A stretch of 37,560 nucleotides of DNA. Source: Balneolales bacterium. Its GTDB lineage: Bacteria > Bacteroidota > Rhodothermia > Balneolales > Cyclonatronaceae. The translations under genes were made by a program, and so were the position numbers. The stretch spans positions 1 to 37,560 of the forward strand of contig JAIULZ010000026.1 of the NCBI GenBank assembly GCA_022565805.1, in the 5' to 3' direction. The notes beneath the pieces were generated by a model. It saw only the letters and a list, made by a program, of their open reading frames with translations. It was not told the DNA's origin and searched no databases. Below are positions 8,859 through 18,127 of the stretch, one piece after another (positions within the stretch are counted from its first letter, which is position 1; each line of letters opens with the position of its first letter).

Positions 8859-9767
8859 ATGAAAATTGCAGTTTTATCCAGAAATGGAAATCTATATTCA
8901 ACCAGAAGACTATTAGAAGCCGGCAGACAGAAAGGGCATGAAATGCTTCTTTTAGATCATCTAAAGTGCTATGTATCTATAGAAAAATCAAATCCGGAAA
9001 TCCATTTTGAAGGTAAGAAAATAGAGGGCGTAGATGCAATTATTCCAAGAATTGGAGCTTCTGTAACCTTTTATGGCTGTGCCATTGTGCGTCAATTTGA
9101 AATGATGGGTGTGGTTTCGAGCACAGAATCTCAGGCAATAGTACGTTCGAGAGATAAACTTAGAAGTCTGCAAATTCTTTCCCGGGCCGGGGTAGATATG
9201 CCTATTACTGGTTTTGCACGCTCTGCAAAAGACACCACAGATATAATTAAAATGGTAGGTGGCACACCATTGGTTATTAAGCTGCTCGAAGGAACCCAAG
9301 GTATTGGAGTGGTTCTTGCAGAAACCAGAAAAGCCGCCGAATCTGTTCTTGACGCATTCTATGGACTGAAGACCAATATTTTAATTCAAGAGTTCATCAA
9401 AGAGTCTAAAGGAACCGATATTCGTGCATTTATTATTGATGGAAAAGTAGTTGGAGCAATGAAACGAACCGGGAAAGAAGGAGATTTCAGATCGAATTTG
9501 CATCGAGGTGGTACGGCAACCGCTATTAAGCTATCTGCAGCGGAAAGAAAAACGGCTATTAAGGCTGCTAAAGCCTTAGGGCTCGCTGTTGCAGGTGTAG
9601 ATATGTTGCAAAGTAACAGGGGCCCGCTTGTAATGGAGGTTAATTCTTCGCCCGGACTCGAAGGTATTGAGCGATCTACCGGCATTGATATTGCAGGGCG
9701 AATCATCGACTATCTGGAAGCTAAGCCATCTACGATTTCATCAACAAAAGACAAAATAGGTGTTTGA
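8859..9767 (+). CDS. rimK: RimK-type alpha-L-glutamate ligase (ATP-grasp)
   Basis: An ATP-grasp ligase that in E. coli adds glutamate residues to the C terminus of ribosomal protein S6 and can make poly-alpha-glutamate. It is 302 aa, matching the E. coli length, with long stretches close to E. coli RimK by memory: [14 protein letters not shown] at the N terminus, [11 protein letters not shown] (63-73), [13 protein letters not shown]-like [29 protein letters not shown] (207-218) and [12 protein letters not shown] (260-271). Expected ATP and Mg contacts are Lys100, Lys141, the QEFI hinge (177-180), Asp248, Glu260 and Asn262. An SD-like AAGAAGGA lies about 11 nt before the ATG. It is the middle gene of a three-gene operon; its stop overlaps the next start. 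Confidence 0.93.
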   Translation: MKIAVLSRNGNLYSTRRLLEAGRQKGHEMLLLDHLKCYVSIEKSNPEIHFEGKKIEGVDAIIPRIGASVTFYGCAIVRQFEMMGVVSSTESQAIVRSRDKLRSLQILSRAGVDMPITGFARSAKDTTDIIKMVGGTPLVIKLLEGTQGIGVVLAETRKAAESVLDAFYGLKTNILIQEFIKESKGTDIRAFIIDGKVVGAMKRTGKEGDFRSNLHRGGTATAIKLSAAERKTAIKAAKALGLAVAGVDMLQSNRGPLVMEVNSSPGLEGIERSTGIDIAGRIIDYLEAKPSTISSTKDKIGV

Positions 9768-10735
9768 TGATAGTTTCTGATAAAAATGACTTCATCATAA
9801 AAGGAATAGCTGTAGAAGCTGGTAAATCGGCTCAGGTTTCCTATAAAATTGCACGGCTGCCTACTCACACACCAATCGAGCTGCCTGTTTATGTTTACAG
9901 AGGAGAAAAACCAGGTCCGGTACTGTTACTAACCGCCGGATTACACGGGAATGAGGTAAATGGAATTGAAATTGTTCGCCAACTACTCGCGAATAAACTT
10001 TGTATTCCTGATGCAGGAACCGTAATTGCTATCCCAATTGTAAATATTTATGGGTTTCTTCAATCAGCACGCTATTTACCCGATGGCAAGGACTTGAACA
10101 GAAGCTTTCCAGGTAGTAAAACGGGCTCGCTCGCTCAAAGAGTTGCTCATGTTCTTATGAAAGAAATTATTCCGCTCATAGACTACGGGATTGATTTTCA
10201 TACCGGTGGCGCAAGCTTATCGAATTTCCCACAAATTCGCTGCGATTTTGAATACGGGATAAATATCAAGCTCGCAGAAATATTTGCACCTCCTTTTGTG
10301 CTCAATTCTTCTATGATTGAAAAATCTTTCCGAAAAGCAGCACACAAACAGGGCAAACATATTATTGTTTATGAGGGTGGAGAATCCCTGCGATTCGATC
10401 ATTATTCTATATCTGAGGGAGTAAAAGGCACTCTCCGCTTGATGGATGCCATACAAATGAAACCTTATGCAGAACCTGTGCCACATAAATGCATCCGCAT
10501 TACCAGTAGCTCATGGTTACGTGCTAAGTATGCAGGTATTTTCCATAGTAATGTTAAAGAAGGCGAGAAAATAAAAAAAAATCAGCTTCTTGGCAGCATC
10601 ACAGATCCATACGGCGAAACCACTTACAAACTGAAGGCCGCAACTTCCGGATATGTACTCGGTCTTAATCATATGCCGGTTCTAAACGCCGGGGATGCTA
10701 TCATGCATATAGGTCGGTCAGAAAACAAGGTGTAA
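9767..10735 (+). CDS. Succinylglutamate desuccinylase/aspartoacylase-family zinc hydrolase (M14-like)
   Basis: A zinc-dependent deacylase/carboxypeptidase-fold protein of the AstE/AspA group, 322 aa from the ATG at 9767, which shares one base with the rimK stop (TGATG). A TTG two codons earlier (9764 in frame) is possible but less likely. Zinc ligands appear as His60 and Glu63 in GLHGNEVNG and His145 in IDFHTGG. DLNRSFPG (109-116) is the substrate-carboxylate motif, and Glu203 in VYEGGE is the probable catalytic acid. The last 90 residues form a beta-rich domain (residues about 235-322). The specificity cannot be read: an arginine-catabolism role is unlikely without ast genes, and linkage to rimK suggests removal or trimming of acidic residues. 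Confidence 0.85.
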   Translation: MIVSDKNDFIIKGIAVEAGKSAQVSYKIARLPTHTPIELPVYVYRGEKPGPVLLLTAGLHGNEVNGIEIVRQLLANKLCIPDAGTVIAIPIVNIYGFLQSARYLPDGKDLNRSFPGSKTGSLAQRVAHVLMKEIIPLIDYGIDFHTGGASLSNFPQIRCDFEYGINIKLAEIFAPPFVLNSSMIEKSFRKAAHKQGKHIIVYEGGESLRFDHYSISEGVKGTLRLMDAIQMKPYAEPVPHKCIRITSSSWLRAKYAGIFHSNVKEGEKIKKNQLLGSITDPYGETTYKLKAATSGYVLGLNHMPVLNAGDAIMHIGRSENKV

Positions 10736-10824
10736 TTTTACCTAAAATAGCAGCTTGTCAATATCGGCTTACACAAAATGGGCGGCCTTGGTTAGGTTAA
10801 GTAGCTAATTGTTTAAACGCAGAG

Positions 10825-12129
10825 CTAAAGATTTGCCCGATTATCAACCCACTGGCCTTTATTGTAAATTCCAAGTACCGTGCCTTTTAAAGTTTGGTTT
10901 AGGTATGGCGAATTACGGGATTTTGAGCAGTTATTTTTTTGCGTATATGTCCAGCTATCTTCGGTAGTAAAAAATGTAATTTCGGCTTTTACGCCTTCTT
11001 TTAGCAACGGCTCCCCGAGTCTGAGAATTTTCCTTGGAGCTGTTATAAGCCGGTCCAGAATATCTTCCAGTTTCATCATACCGCTGTCTAACAATCTATT
11101 CACACTTATACTCCATGCTGTTTGTAGTCCTAAAATACCGTTAGGAGCATAAATAAACTCGACCTCTTTCTCTTCGGGGGAGTGAGGCGCATGATCTGTA
11201 CAAATAGCATCTATAGTGCCATCGGCAAGTCCTTGTAGCATAGCCTGCACATCATCTTTGGTACGAAGCGGCGGATGCATTTTAAAATTAGTATCAAATC
11301 CACTGCTTTCGATACACTCATCCGTTAAATCAAAATGATGCGGACAAACTTCGGTAGTAACCAGTATTCCTTTCTCTTTAGCTTCTCGAACCATCTCCAC
11401 TCCTTTTCGCGTGCTGATGTGGGCTACATGCACATGGCCACCCGTTAATTCGGCCAGCAAAATATCCCGGGCGATCATAATTTCTTCAGCAATAGAGGGC
11501 GTGCCGGCGAGACCTAGTCGCGTAGAAACCCTGCCTTCATGCATGTGTCCGGGTCTGGAAAGTTGCAAATCTTCCATATGGTTAATTATAGGCATATCCA
11601 GCATTGAAGCATAATCCAGCGCCGTTCTCATTAGCTTTGAATTATAAACAGGATCACCATCATCACTAAACGCTACTGCTCCCCCATCTTTCATATCCTT
11701 CATTTCTGCAAGGCTCTCCCCTTTTCTTTCTTTTGATACACATCCAATTGGATGAACGGCAACAGGGAGAGGAGCAGAGCGGTTAACGATATATTCTACC
11801 ACATCCCGCGTGTGAACAGGCGGATTGGTGTTAGGCATGCAAGCAACAGCTGTAAAGCCGCCTGCTGCTGCTGCTTCACAACCACTAATAATGGTCTCCT
11901 TGTGCTCAAGCCCCGGTTCACGCAAATGAACGTGCATATCCATCCAGCCCGGCGATACAAACGCACCATTCATATCCTGAACTTCTTCCCCATCATTGGA
12001 TTCTAAATTTTTCCCAATTTTCGCAATTTTTCCATCTTCAATACGAAGATCTGTTACTTGTGATAGTTCAGATTTTTCTTTCGGACGGGCAATTACTACA
12101 TTCTTAAAAAGGATATTCGGGCTTAGCAT
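10825..12129 (-). CDS. pyrC: Dihydroorotase (type I)
   Basis: A metal-dependent amidohydrolase converting carbamoyl-aspartate to dihydroorotate in pyrimidine synthesis. It is 434 aa. Metal and catalytic residues are visible: His66 and His68 in MDMHVHLREPG, Asp156 in FSDDG (the bridging or coordinating aspartate of type I enzymes), His184 in NHMED, His237 in AHISTRKG and Asp312 in CTDHAPHS. The length and the FSDDG and CTDHAPH patterns place it in the type I class found in Bacillus and Aquifex, not the shorter E. coli class. It is monocistronic by position, convergent with the M14-like gene and divergent from xseA. The start is ATG at 12129. Confidence 0.94.
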   Translation of the reverse strand: MLSPNILFKNVVIARPKEKSELSQVTDLRIEDGKIAKIGKNLESNDGEEVQDMNGAFVSPGWMDMHVHLREPGLEHKETIISGCEAAAAGGFTAVACMPNTNPPVHTRDVVEYIVNRSAPLPVAVHPIGCVSKERKGESLAEMKDMKDGGAVAFSDDGDPVYNSKLMRTALDYASMLDMPIINHMEDLQLSRPGHMHEGRVSTRLGLAGTPSIAEEIMIARDILLAELTGGHVHVAHISTRKGVEMVREAKEKGILVTTEVCPHHFDLTDECIESSGFDTNFKMHPPLRTKDDVQAMLQGLADGTIDAICTDHAPHSPEEKEVEFIYAPNGILGLQTAWSISVNRLLDSGMMKLEDILDRLITAPRKILRLGEPLLKEGVKAEITFFTTEDSWTYTQKNNCSKSRNSPYLNQTLKGTVLGIYNKGQWVDNRANL

Positions 12130-12465
12130 CAGAATTAAAAAAGTTAGTGGAAGACTTTACAAAACCGTTAAAATGTCGTCACATTTATTCGAATATGGTT
12201 TTTTAAAGCCTTAGGTGAAAAAGGAGTAGTTATATTCAATTAAACCAAAACAGTTTAAGCAGGCTAGCTGAAAATTACTTTTGTTACAAATACATTTTGC
12301 CTGTTTTACAAAAATAGCATTATTTCCAAACTGATTTATAATTTTATTAGTTTATTGTGAATTGGAAACAAAGCAAAACAAATCTTTTGCTTAATAAAGG
12401 CTCAGCTCGCAATAAATGCGCAGTATAGAGGGCCTGTTAACCCGATGATATTGACCATTTTTTAA
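12130..12465. other. Divergent intergenic region between pyrC and xseA
   Basis: There is no gene here; the 336 bp must carry promoters for both pyrC (-) and xseA (+). A TACTTTTG at 12276-12283 (+) matches the Bacteroidota -7 consensus TAnnTTTG. It has only a poor -33 (TTTA at 12254-12257, spacer 18 nt) and would give xseA a leader of about 180 nt. I treat that promoter as tentative. No hairpin or RNA gene was recognised. Confidence 0.4.
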
Positions 12466-13674
12466 ATGCAAACCGGATTATTTGATGCTCCCCCGATTGT
12501 ACCGGGCGTAACCGAATTTACGCAGCAGATTAAAGATCTGCTGGAAACTTCGTTCAATAACGCAGAAGTTGAAGGCGAAATAAGCCGGCCTCAATTAAGC
12601 AGTAACGGGCATCTGTACTTTACGCTGAAAGACTCAGGTGCACAGTTACCTTGTGTGATGTGGAGGACTGTCTTCCAGCGTTTATCATTTAAACCCGAAC
12701 ATGGTCAGCAGGTTCGGCTTTCGGGTGATGTTCAGGTTTATGCACCACATGGCAAATATCAGTTCATTGTGCGAAGTGCCGAGCAAGCTGGACTTGGTGC
12801 ACTGCAGCTTGCTTTTGAAAAATTGAAACGAAAACTCGAAGCCGAAGGTCTTTTTCGGGCAGATATTAAAAAGAGACTTCCATTTTTCCCGCTTAAAGCA
12901 GGAATTGTAACTTCAGCTAAAAGTGCTGGTTTACAAGATATTCTGGCAACTTTCGAGAAGAGATATCCCATGATCCAACTGCTTGTTTACCATGCAGCGG
13001 TGCAGGGCGTTCAGGCAGCGGGGGAAATTGCCAAAGGTATACACTACTTTTCTGAAACTCACCCCGAGAAAGTGGATGTACTTATTGTAACACGTGGGGG
13101 TGGTTCACTAGAAGACCTTTGGCCATTTAACGAGGAAGTGGTTGCCAGGGCAATTTTTAAATGCCCGATACCGGTTATTTCTGCTGTCGGACACGAAACT
13201 GATTTTACCATTGCTGATTTTGTTGCCGATGTACGCGCAGCTACACCAACGCAGGCTGTTGCGCTCATGGTACCCGATATCAACGATCTTAAATACACCG
13301 TTGATGAGCTAGGCAAAAGGCTTCATTTCAAAATGGATAATCGTCTTAAAACAACAAAACAACGCGTAGATGCTCTGGCTAAGACTTATGCTTTACATGC
13401 CGTTGTTGAAAAAACAAGGTACTTTTCTTCCAAAGTACAGTCGCTTAAGGAAAAAGCCGGCTATCTGGTTGATAACAGAGTATCTGCGCATCGCCGTAGC
13501 CTGGAGCAGCTTACTTCCCGGCTGGAGCAACTAAATCCGGATACTCCTTTGGAGCAGGGTTATACCCGTATCTGGCAAAACGAGAATTGGATTAAAAAAG
13601 CAACCGACCTGAATCCCGAAGAATCTGTTGAAATTCAATTTAAAGATCGCCGCATTTCAGTTTCTAATAAATAA
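12466..13674 (+). CDS. xseA: Exodeoxyribonuclease VII large subunit
   Basis: The catalytic large subunit of exonuclease VII, a metal-independent single-strand DNA nuclease. It is 402 aa, somewhat shorter than the 456-aa E. coli protein. An N-terminal OB-fold DNA-binding domain covers about 13-110 (VEGEISRP, GHLYFTLKD). The catalytic domain carries GIVTSAKSAGLQDIL, the hallmark RGGGSLEDLWPFNEE and SAVGHETDFTIADFVAD with RAATPTQA. A coiled-coil region (about 280-360) precedes the C-terminal PLEQGYTR block. No xseB reading frame is seen just downstream, where the convergent PPK2 gene ends 36 nt away, so the small subunit must be encoded elsewhere. Confidence 0.95.
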   Translation: MQTGLFDAPPIVPGVTEFTQQIKDLLETSFNNAEVEGEISRPQLSSNGHLYFTLKDSGAQLPCVMWRTVFQRLSFKPEHGQQVRLSGDVQVYAPHGKYQFIVRSAEQAGLGALQLAFEKLKRKLEAEGLFRADIKKRLPFFPLKAGIVTSAKSAGLQDILATFEKRYPMIQLLVYHAAVQGVQAAGEIAKGIHYFSETHPEKVDVLIVTRGGGSLEDLWPFNEEVVARAIFKCPIPVISAVGHETDFTIADFVADVRAATPTQAVALMVPDINDLKYTVDELGKRLHFKMDNRLKTTKQRVDALAKTYALHAVVEKTRYFSSKVQSLKEKAGYLVDNRVSAHRRSLEQLTSRLEQLNPDTPLEQGYTRIWQNENWIKKATDLNPEESVEIQFKDRRISVSNK

Positions 13675-13710
13675 TGCGCTGTTTTTTTAGTATCTCTATC
13701 ACAAATAAGG

Positions 13711-15198
13711 CTACGTAAGCTGCTTAAGTGCCCGCTCTACTGTTTCTATAATTTGAACCCGGGCAAATTTTTTATCCTCAGAAGAAATGAGATTCCATGG
13801 AGCGTGTGGTGTACTTGTATGGGCTACCATATCGTTAGCGGCCTGCTGATATTCACCCCATTTTTTCCGGTTTCTCCAATCATCGTCTGTGAGTTTATAC
13901 TGCTTATAATCTGTCTTTTCACGTTTTTTAAATCTTTTGAGCTGCTCGTCGGGACTTATTTGAAGCCAAAACTTTAGCACTATAGCTCCGGAATCGGTTA
14001 GCTCTTTCTCAAACTCATTTATTTCATCATATGCTCTAACCCATTCTTCTTCTTTGGCAAAACCTTCTACACGTTCCACCAGTACTCTGCCATACCAGGA
14101 TCGATCATAAATTGTGATGTATCCAGCCCGGGGTACATGCATCCAAAATCGCCATAGGTAATGATGAGATTTTTCTATACTTGTTGGCGCTGCAATTTGT
14201 ATAACCCGGTACAGCCGTGCATCTATACAGCGAATAAGTCGCCGAATTGCCCCTCCTTTTCCGGCTGCGTCTGCGCCTTCCAGAACAATAACTATGTTTC
14301 TTTTTTTCTTGTGAGCATCCCAAGCCTTGGTATACAAAGATTCCCAGTATTTCTCCATGCTTTTGCCGTACTCTTTACGGGAAAGGGAATCAGAAAGCGA
14401 AATTCCGCCTATATGGTCTATACCTATATGATTTAGGGGCAATATTTGGGTGTTTTTTTTGCCTTCATCATTCTTTTCTGCGTCTTTAATGCATCGTTTA
14501 AATGCATTAATTAATACATCCATAACATTTAAATCGCAGAGATATGGATCTGAAGCGTCTATAGAGTACCATGGCGACTGATCTGTGTGCGTAAGATGCA
14601 GTACCCGCTCTGCGAGTCGCGTTTTCTCGGTATATTGCTTCCCGTTCTGCATGTCATCCATTGTTACTTCCCATGCATAATCGGGGCGATTATACAGCTG
14701 CTCGCTTTTATTTTTGCTTTTATCATCTTCTGAAAGGTGTAGCCAAAGCTTTATCATGAGCATACCATCGTTGGTTAGCATAGCCTCCGTATCAGAAATT
14801 CTTCTCATTTGATCCAAAAACTCCTGCTCATCCCCTTCCTTTCTTAGAAATCGCAGGTAAGGCTCGGTATACCAAGAACCCACAAAAAGACCGGTTGTTC
14901 CTTTAGCAGGTAATCTTCTCCAAAACTTCCAGAAATAGGGCCTCTCTGCTTCCTCATCTGTGTCGGGACGATGCACGTGTGTTTCGATATACCGGGTATC
15001 CATCCACTCGTTAAGCAGGTTAAGAATACGGGTATAGCCGGAGCTGTGCATCCCGTTGAGATGAATCATAATAGGAATATTTAGCTCTCTCAGGCGAAAT
15101 TGTGCCAGCAGTAGCTTAGTGCGTTTTTTCTCAACAAAAGCTTCATATTCTTTTTTACTTACTGGCGAATTATGCTCGCTAAACGTAAAATTTTCCAT
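13711..15198 (-). CDS. Two-domain PPK2 family protein (polyphosphate:AMP phosphotransferase-like)
   Basis: A polyphosphate-dependent nucleotide kinase of the PPK2 superfamily, 495 aa with two tandem PPK2 domains. The C-terminal domain has an intact Walker A, EGADAAGKGG (307-316), a lid region and IYDRSWYGRVLVERVEGF (363-380). The N-terminal domain keeps the overall pattern (FWRRLPAKG at 92-100, GSWYTEPYL), but its P-loop reads NGMHSSGYTR (48-57) and lacks the lysine, so it is probably inactive. Two-domain class II PPK2 proteins such as Acinetobacter PAP phosphorylate AMP to ADP with polyphosphate, which is the best functional guess. It is cytoplasmic and convergent with xseA. Confidence 0.88.
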   Translation of the reverse strand: MENFTFSEHNSPVSKKEYEAFVEKKRTKLLLAQFRLRELNIPIMIHLNGMHSSGYTRILNLLNEWMDTRYIETHVHRPDTDEEAERPYFWKFWRRLPAKGTTGLFVGSWYTEPYLRFLRKEGDEQEFLDQMRRISDTEAMLTNDGMLMIKLWLHLSEDDKSKNKSEQLYNRPDYAWEVTMDDMQNGKQYTEKTRLAERVLHLTHTDQSPWYSIDASDPYLCDLNVMDVLINAFKRCIKDAEKNDEGKKNTQILPLNHIGIDHIGGISLSDSLSRKEYGKSMEKYWESLYTKAWDAHKKKRNIVIVLEGADAAGKGGAIRRLIRCIDARLYRVIQIAAPTSIEKSHHYLWRFWMHVPRAGYITIYDRSWYGRVLVERVEGFAKEEEWVRAYDEINEFEKELTDSGAIVLKFWLQISPDEQLKRFKKREKTDYKQYKLTDDDWRNRKKWGEYQQAANDMVAHTSTPHAPWNLISSEDKKFARVQIIETVERALKQLT

Positions 15199-15312
15199 AT
15201 TAAATGATAGTTTTGATCAATTCCGATTTTTTTGTGATAATGCACTCTCGCCCGATAATCCTTTTTACACAATTTTAGAAGATGTGAAATAGGTCTGAAA
15301 ATAACAAAGCAC

Positions 15313-15347
15313 AAAAAAGGTGATGTCCGGCCGTTTCAGACATCACC
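15313..15347 (-). terminator. Terminator of the S9 peptidase gene
   Basis: A perfect 9-bp stem (GGTGATGTC at 15319-15327, GACATCACC at 15339-15347) has an 11-nt loop. Read on the minus strand it is followed by six T residues (A-run 15313-15318). It lies 28 nt past the stop of the peptidase gene and also separates that transcript from the PPK2 gene. Confidence 0.9.
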
Positions 15348-15374
15348 CTTCTTCTTTATCATCCAAATTTCCTG

Positions 15375-17759
15375 TTACCTAAACTCGTACTCTTTGGGTG
15401 GTTCCAAGTTATGCAAATGTCGCACAAAATAATCCCATGTTCTGCGTAGCTTATACGACTCGTTTGCATAGCCATGATTCCTGTTTGGCATTACAATAAG
15501 ATCGAAATCTTTATTTTGCGCGATTAGCTCGTTAATTACCTGTAGGGTAGTATTAGGATGAACGTTATTGTCGAGTGTGCCATACGATAGCAATAAATGC
15601 CCCCGCAGCCCCTCTACCTGCAGCTGCAGCGCCTGATTTGTAAAAGAATCAGTTCCATCTTCGAAGCGGGTAAACGGCCCCTGAAATTTTTCGCCCCAAT
15701 AAAAAGTATAGCCGCGGTTATCCATGTTTCCAGCACCTGCTACGCCAACTTTAAAGAAATCGGGATAATTAAACATGGCTGCAGCAGTAGCGAACCCACC
15801 ACCAGAATGGCCGTACATACCTGCACGATCTATATCTATGAAAGAATGCCTTTCTGCAAGCTGTTGCATAGCGGCAATTTGGTCGGGAAGCCCGTTATCC
15901 GACATATCGCCGTAATAAGCGGTATGGAAAGAGCGGGATCTCATAGGAGTGCCAAGCGCATCGATTTGAACAACAATAAAGCCAAGTTCGGCCAAAGCCT
16001 GAGCCTGACCGCGTCTGGTAGTAGCAAACCCTCGCGTACCTACACTCCCAATCTGCGGGCCCGGATAAATAGAATTAATTATGGGATATGATTTATTCGG
16101 ATCAAAATCTACTGGCTTAAACATAAGGCCATAAATATCTGTTTCGCCATCTCGTGCCTTAGCCGTAAATGGAACAGGAAAAGACCAGCCGGCTTCCTTT
16201 AGATCCGAAATATCGGTTTCTTCCAGCATCATAATTTCTTGTCCATACGTATCACGAAGCACAACTTTCTGGGGCTCCGTAAATGAAGAAAAACTATTCA
16301 CGAAAAAAGTGGCATCAGGAGACATCACAACCGTATGATGACCTTCATCAGGTGTGTGCAATCTCAGACCGCTTCCATCAAATTTTATAGAATAAATATA
16401 CTCCTGATAGGGATCTCTGTCTTGATCCATCCCGGCTGCAGAAAACCAAATACGCTCTTTGGCCGTATCGATTTTTAAGATATCAGAAACATTCCATTCA
16501 CCTTCTGTAATAGAATGCAGCCGGCTACCGTCTTCAAGACTGTGCATATAAAGATGCCCCCAATCAGATTCTCGTGAAAACCAGATAAATTCTCCACGCT
16601 CGTAAAGTACACGCCAGTTAGGAATACCTCTGGAATTAAGGTTTGTTTCTATAAATATTTCGTCGCGATAAGTAAATATTTCGCGAACACTACCGTCTGA
16701 TAAATCCGCAATTTTTAGTACTGCTTCTTTGTAATCGCGGCTTGTGGAAACATAAGCCAGTTTACGGTTACTATCTATAAACTGATTATCTGCCCATACA
16801 TTACCACGCGTAAGCCCACAGCAGTTAGATGTGCGCTGATGATATGGCTCTGTTTGCAGTCTCAGCTTTATTTCGTTTTCTACGTCAAAAACAACCCGGT
16901 GATGCATAGGAACATGCTCATCGCCCGAAAGTGCATAAGGCCAGGAAATAAGTTCGGGGCGCCCGTCTGCGGTACGAAGCATATGCATTTCTTCTACCGT
17001 ACGTTCATCCAGCTGATAAGTGGAAATCATGTGTCCGTTTTCCGACCATTTTAAGATAGGCCGGTCGCTGTTAGTCCAGCCCTGAGAATCAGTTGCATAA
17101 CCAAAACGATAGCTGCCATCATGAGAAAGCTGTGTATTCTCTGCTGTTATCATATTACGCACCCATAAATTATTCTCTTTTATAAATGCGGCATATTTTC
17201 CATCGGGAGACAATAACGAATTACGCGGACGCTCTGCCGGAAAGGGTTCCTCGAGCATAGCTAGTTCGTAAGTTTGCAGGTCTAATTCCCATTTTTGGTT
17301 GTTATAATAGAAACGCATAGTACTGGCTGTTTCGCTAAGGGAAATTCTTGAAATACCGGGAAAATCTGGTCTCATATGGTGCCCGTTATCGCTTCCAATA
17401 TGCTCATTTACAACTGAGGCAAGTCTTTCACTATCGAAAAGCGGTGTTTTAAGACGATTTTCTGCATTTACCAGGTAATACTCTAAACCATCTCTGCCGT
17501 TTACTTCATACCAAAAAACAGACTCGCTTACCCACTCGGCACGCACATTGTTTCTGTGAACCAAGCCTATAAGGTTTCTGCCAAGCATTTTGTCTGCCAT
17601 TTCATACCGAGTGGCGTCAAAAGGTTGCAATTGGTCTACAAATCTAACTTGTTTTTCTGAAAGCGTTCTTTCCTGAAGCTCCTGAGTGGGAGTACAGGCA
17701 GCCAGAACCATCAAAAAAGAGAGTATAAAAAATGATGTTTTATAAGTAGAAATCGACAT
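15375..17759 (-). CDS. S9 family dipeptidyl-peptidase IV-like lipoprotein
   Basis: A serine peptidase of the prolyl-oligopeptidase family (S9B, DPP-IV-like), predicted to release N-terminal dipeptides from peptides. It is 794 aa. The N terminus is a lipoprotein signal with lipobox LAAC and Cys22, so the enzyme should be lipid-anchored in the periplasm or on the outer membrane. Residues about 100-510 form the beta-propeller; the alpha/beta-hydrolase domain follows. The catalytic triad appears as Ser652 in GHSGGGFA, Asp730 in LDNNVHP and His762 in NRNHGY. The serine motif is GHSGG, not the GWSYGG of classical DPP-IV. A promoter-like element lies 23 nt upstream, and the gene has its own terminator. 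Confidence 0.9.
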   Translation of the reverse strand: MSISTYKTSFFILSFLMVLAACTPTQELQERTLSEKQVRFVDQLQPFDATRYEMADKMLGRNLIGLVHRNNVRAEWVSESVFWYEVNGRDGLEYYLVNAENRLKTPLFDSERLASVVNEHIGSDNGHHMRPDFPGISRISLSETASTMRFYYNNQKWELDLQTYELAMLEEPFPAERPRNSLLSPDGKYAAFIKENNLWVRNMITAENTQLSHDGSYRFGYATDSQGWTNSDRPILKWSENGHMISTYQLDERTVEEMHMLRTADGRPELISWPYALSGDEHVPMHHRVVFDVENEIKLRLQTEPYHQRTSNCCGLTRGNVWADNQFIDSNRKLAYVSTSRDYKEAVLKIADLSDGSVREIFTYRDEIFIETNLNSRGIPNWRVLYERGEFIWFSRESDWGHLYMHSLEDGSRLHSITEGEWNVSDILKIDTAKERIWFSAAGMDQDRDPYQEYIYSIKFDGSGLRLHTPDEGHHTVVMSPDATFFVNSFSSFTEPQKVVLRDTYGQEIMMLEETDISDLKEAGWSFPVPFTAKARDGETDIYGLMFKPVDFDPNKSYPIINSIYPGPQIGSVGTRGFATTRRGQAQALAELGFIVVQIDALGTPMRSRSFHTAYYGDMSDNGLPDQIAAMQQLAERHSFIDIDRAGMYGHSGGGFATAAAMFNYPDFFKVGVAGAGNMDNRGYTFYWGEKFQGPFTRFEDGTDSFTNQALQLQVEGLRGHLLLSYGTLDNNVHPNTTLQVINELIAQNKDFDLIVMPNRNHGYANESYKLRRTWDYFVRHLHNLEPPKEYEFR

Positions 17760-17788
17760 GCAAATAAATTTTAAGTGTTGATTAAAGC

Positions 17789-17796
17789 CAAAATTA
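17789..17796 (-). promoter_or_regulatory. Putative -7 promoter element for the S9 peptidase gene
   Basis: Read on the minus strand this is TAATTTTG, an exact match to the Bacteroidota -7 consensus TAnnTTTG. It is placed so that transcription would start about 20-25 nt before the ATG at 17759. No TTG occurs at the usual 19-nt spacing (the nearest is 28 nt upstream at 17825-17827), so the call rests on the -7 box alone. Confidence 0.35.
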
Positions 17797-17855
17797 TGAA
17801 TCGAATTATCATAAGTATTTAAGACAAGGTATTAATCTTAAGTTGTTTAATATAA

Positions 17856-17874
17856 ATATGTTAGAATAACATAT
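17856..17874. repeat. Perfect 8-bp inverted repeat, possible operator
   Basis: ATATGTTA (17856-17863) and TAACATAT (17867-17874) are separated by GAA. The element lies about 60-80 bp upstream of the -7 box proposed for the S9 peptidase gene. Its size and spacing fit a dimeric regulator site, but no regulator gene is adjacent. Confidence 0.4.
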
Positions 17875-18103
17875 CCTGGTATCAGAAAGACCATACCAAA
17901 TACCGCTGCCCCAGGCTACTGCGCCATGCAAAATACTGATTTCAATTCTAAAAGCATTTCTTGAGAAAGCTTGCCTTAGGGATAGCGAACTAATTTGTTT
18001 TAATTAATATGGTACATTTCTAATTTTAAAACCTATCGTTTACGTGATACGCTAAGCTTTGATTAAAAGAAAATGCGTACTTAACAGGCAATTTCAAACT
18101 ACC

Positions 18104-18127
18104 AAAAAAGGCCTCTTACCGAGGCCT
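18104..18127 (-). terminator. Terminator of gatA
   Basis: A 7-bp GC-rich stem (AGGCCTC at 18109-18115, GAGGCCT at 18121-18127) has a 5-nt loop. On the minus strand it runs into six T residues (A-run 18104-18109). It is 45 nt past the gatA stop. Confidence 0.85.

Noticed and set aside
15597-16091. Plus-strand open frame of 164 codons inside the S9 peptidase gene
   Set aside because: Antisense to the conserved catalytic domain, with no recognisable protein signature.
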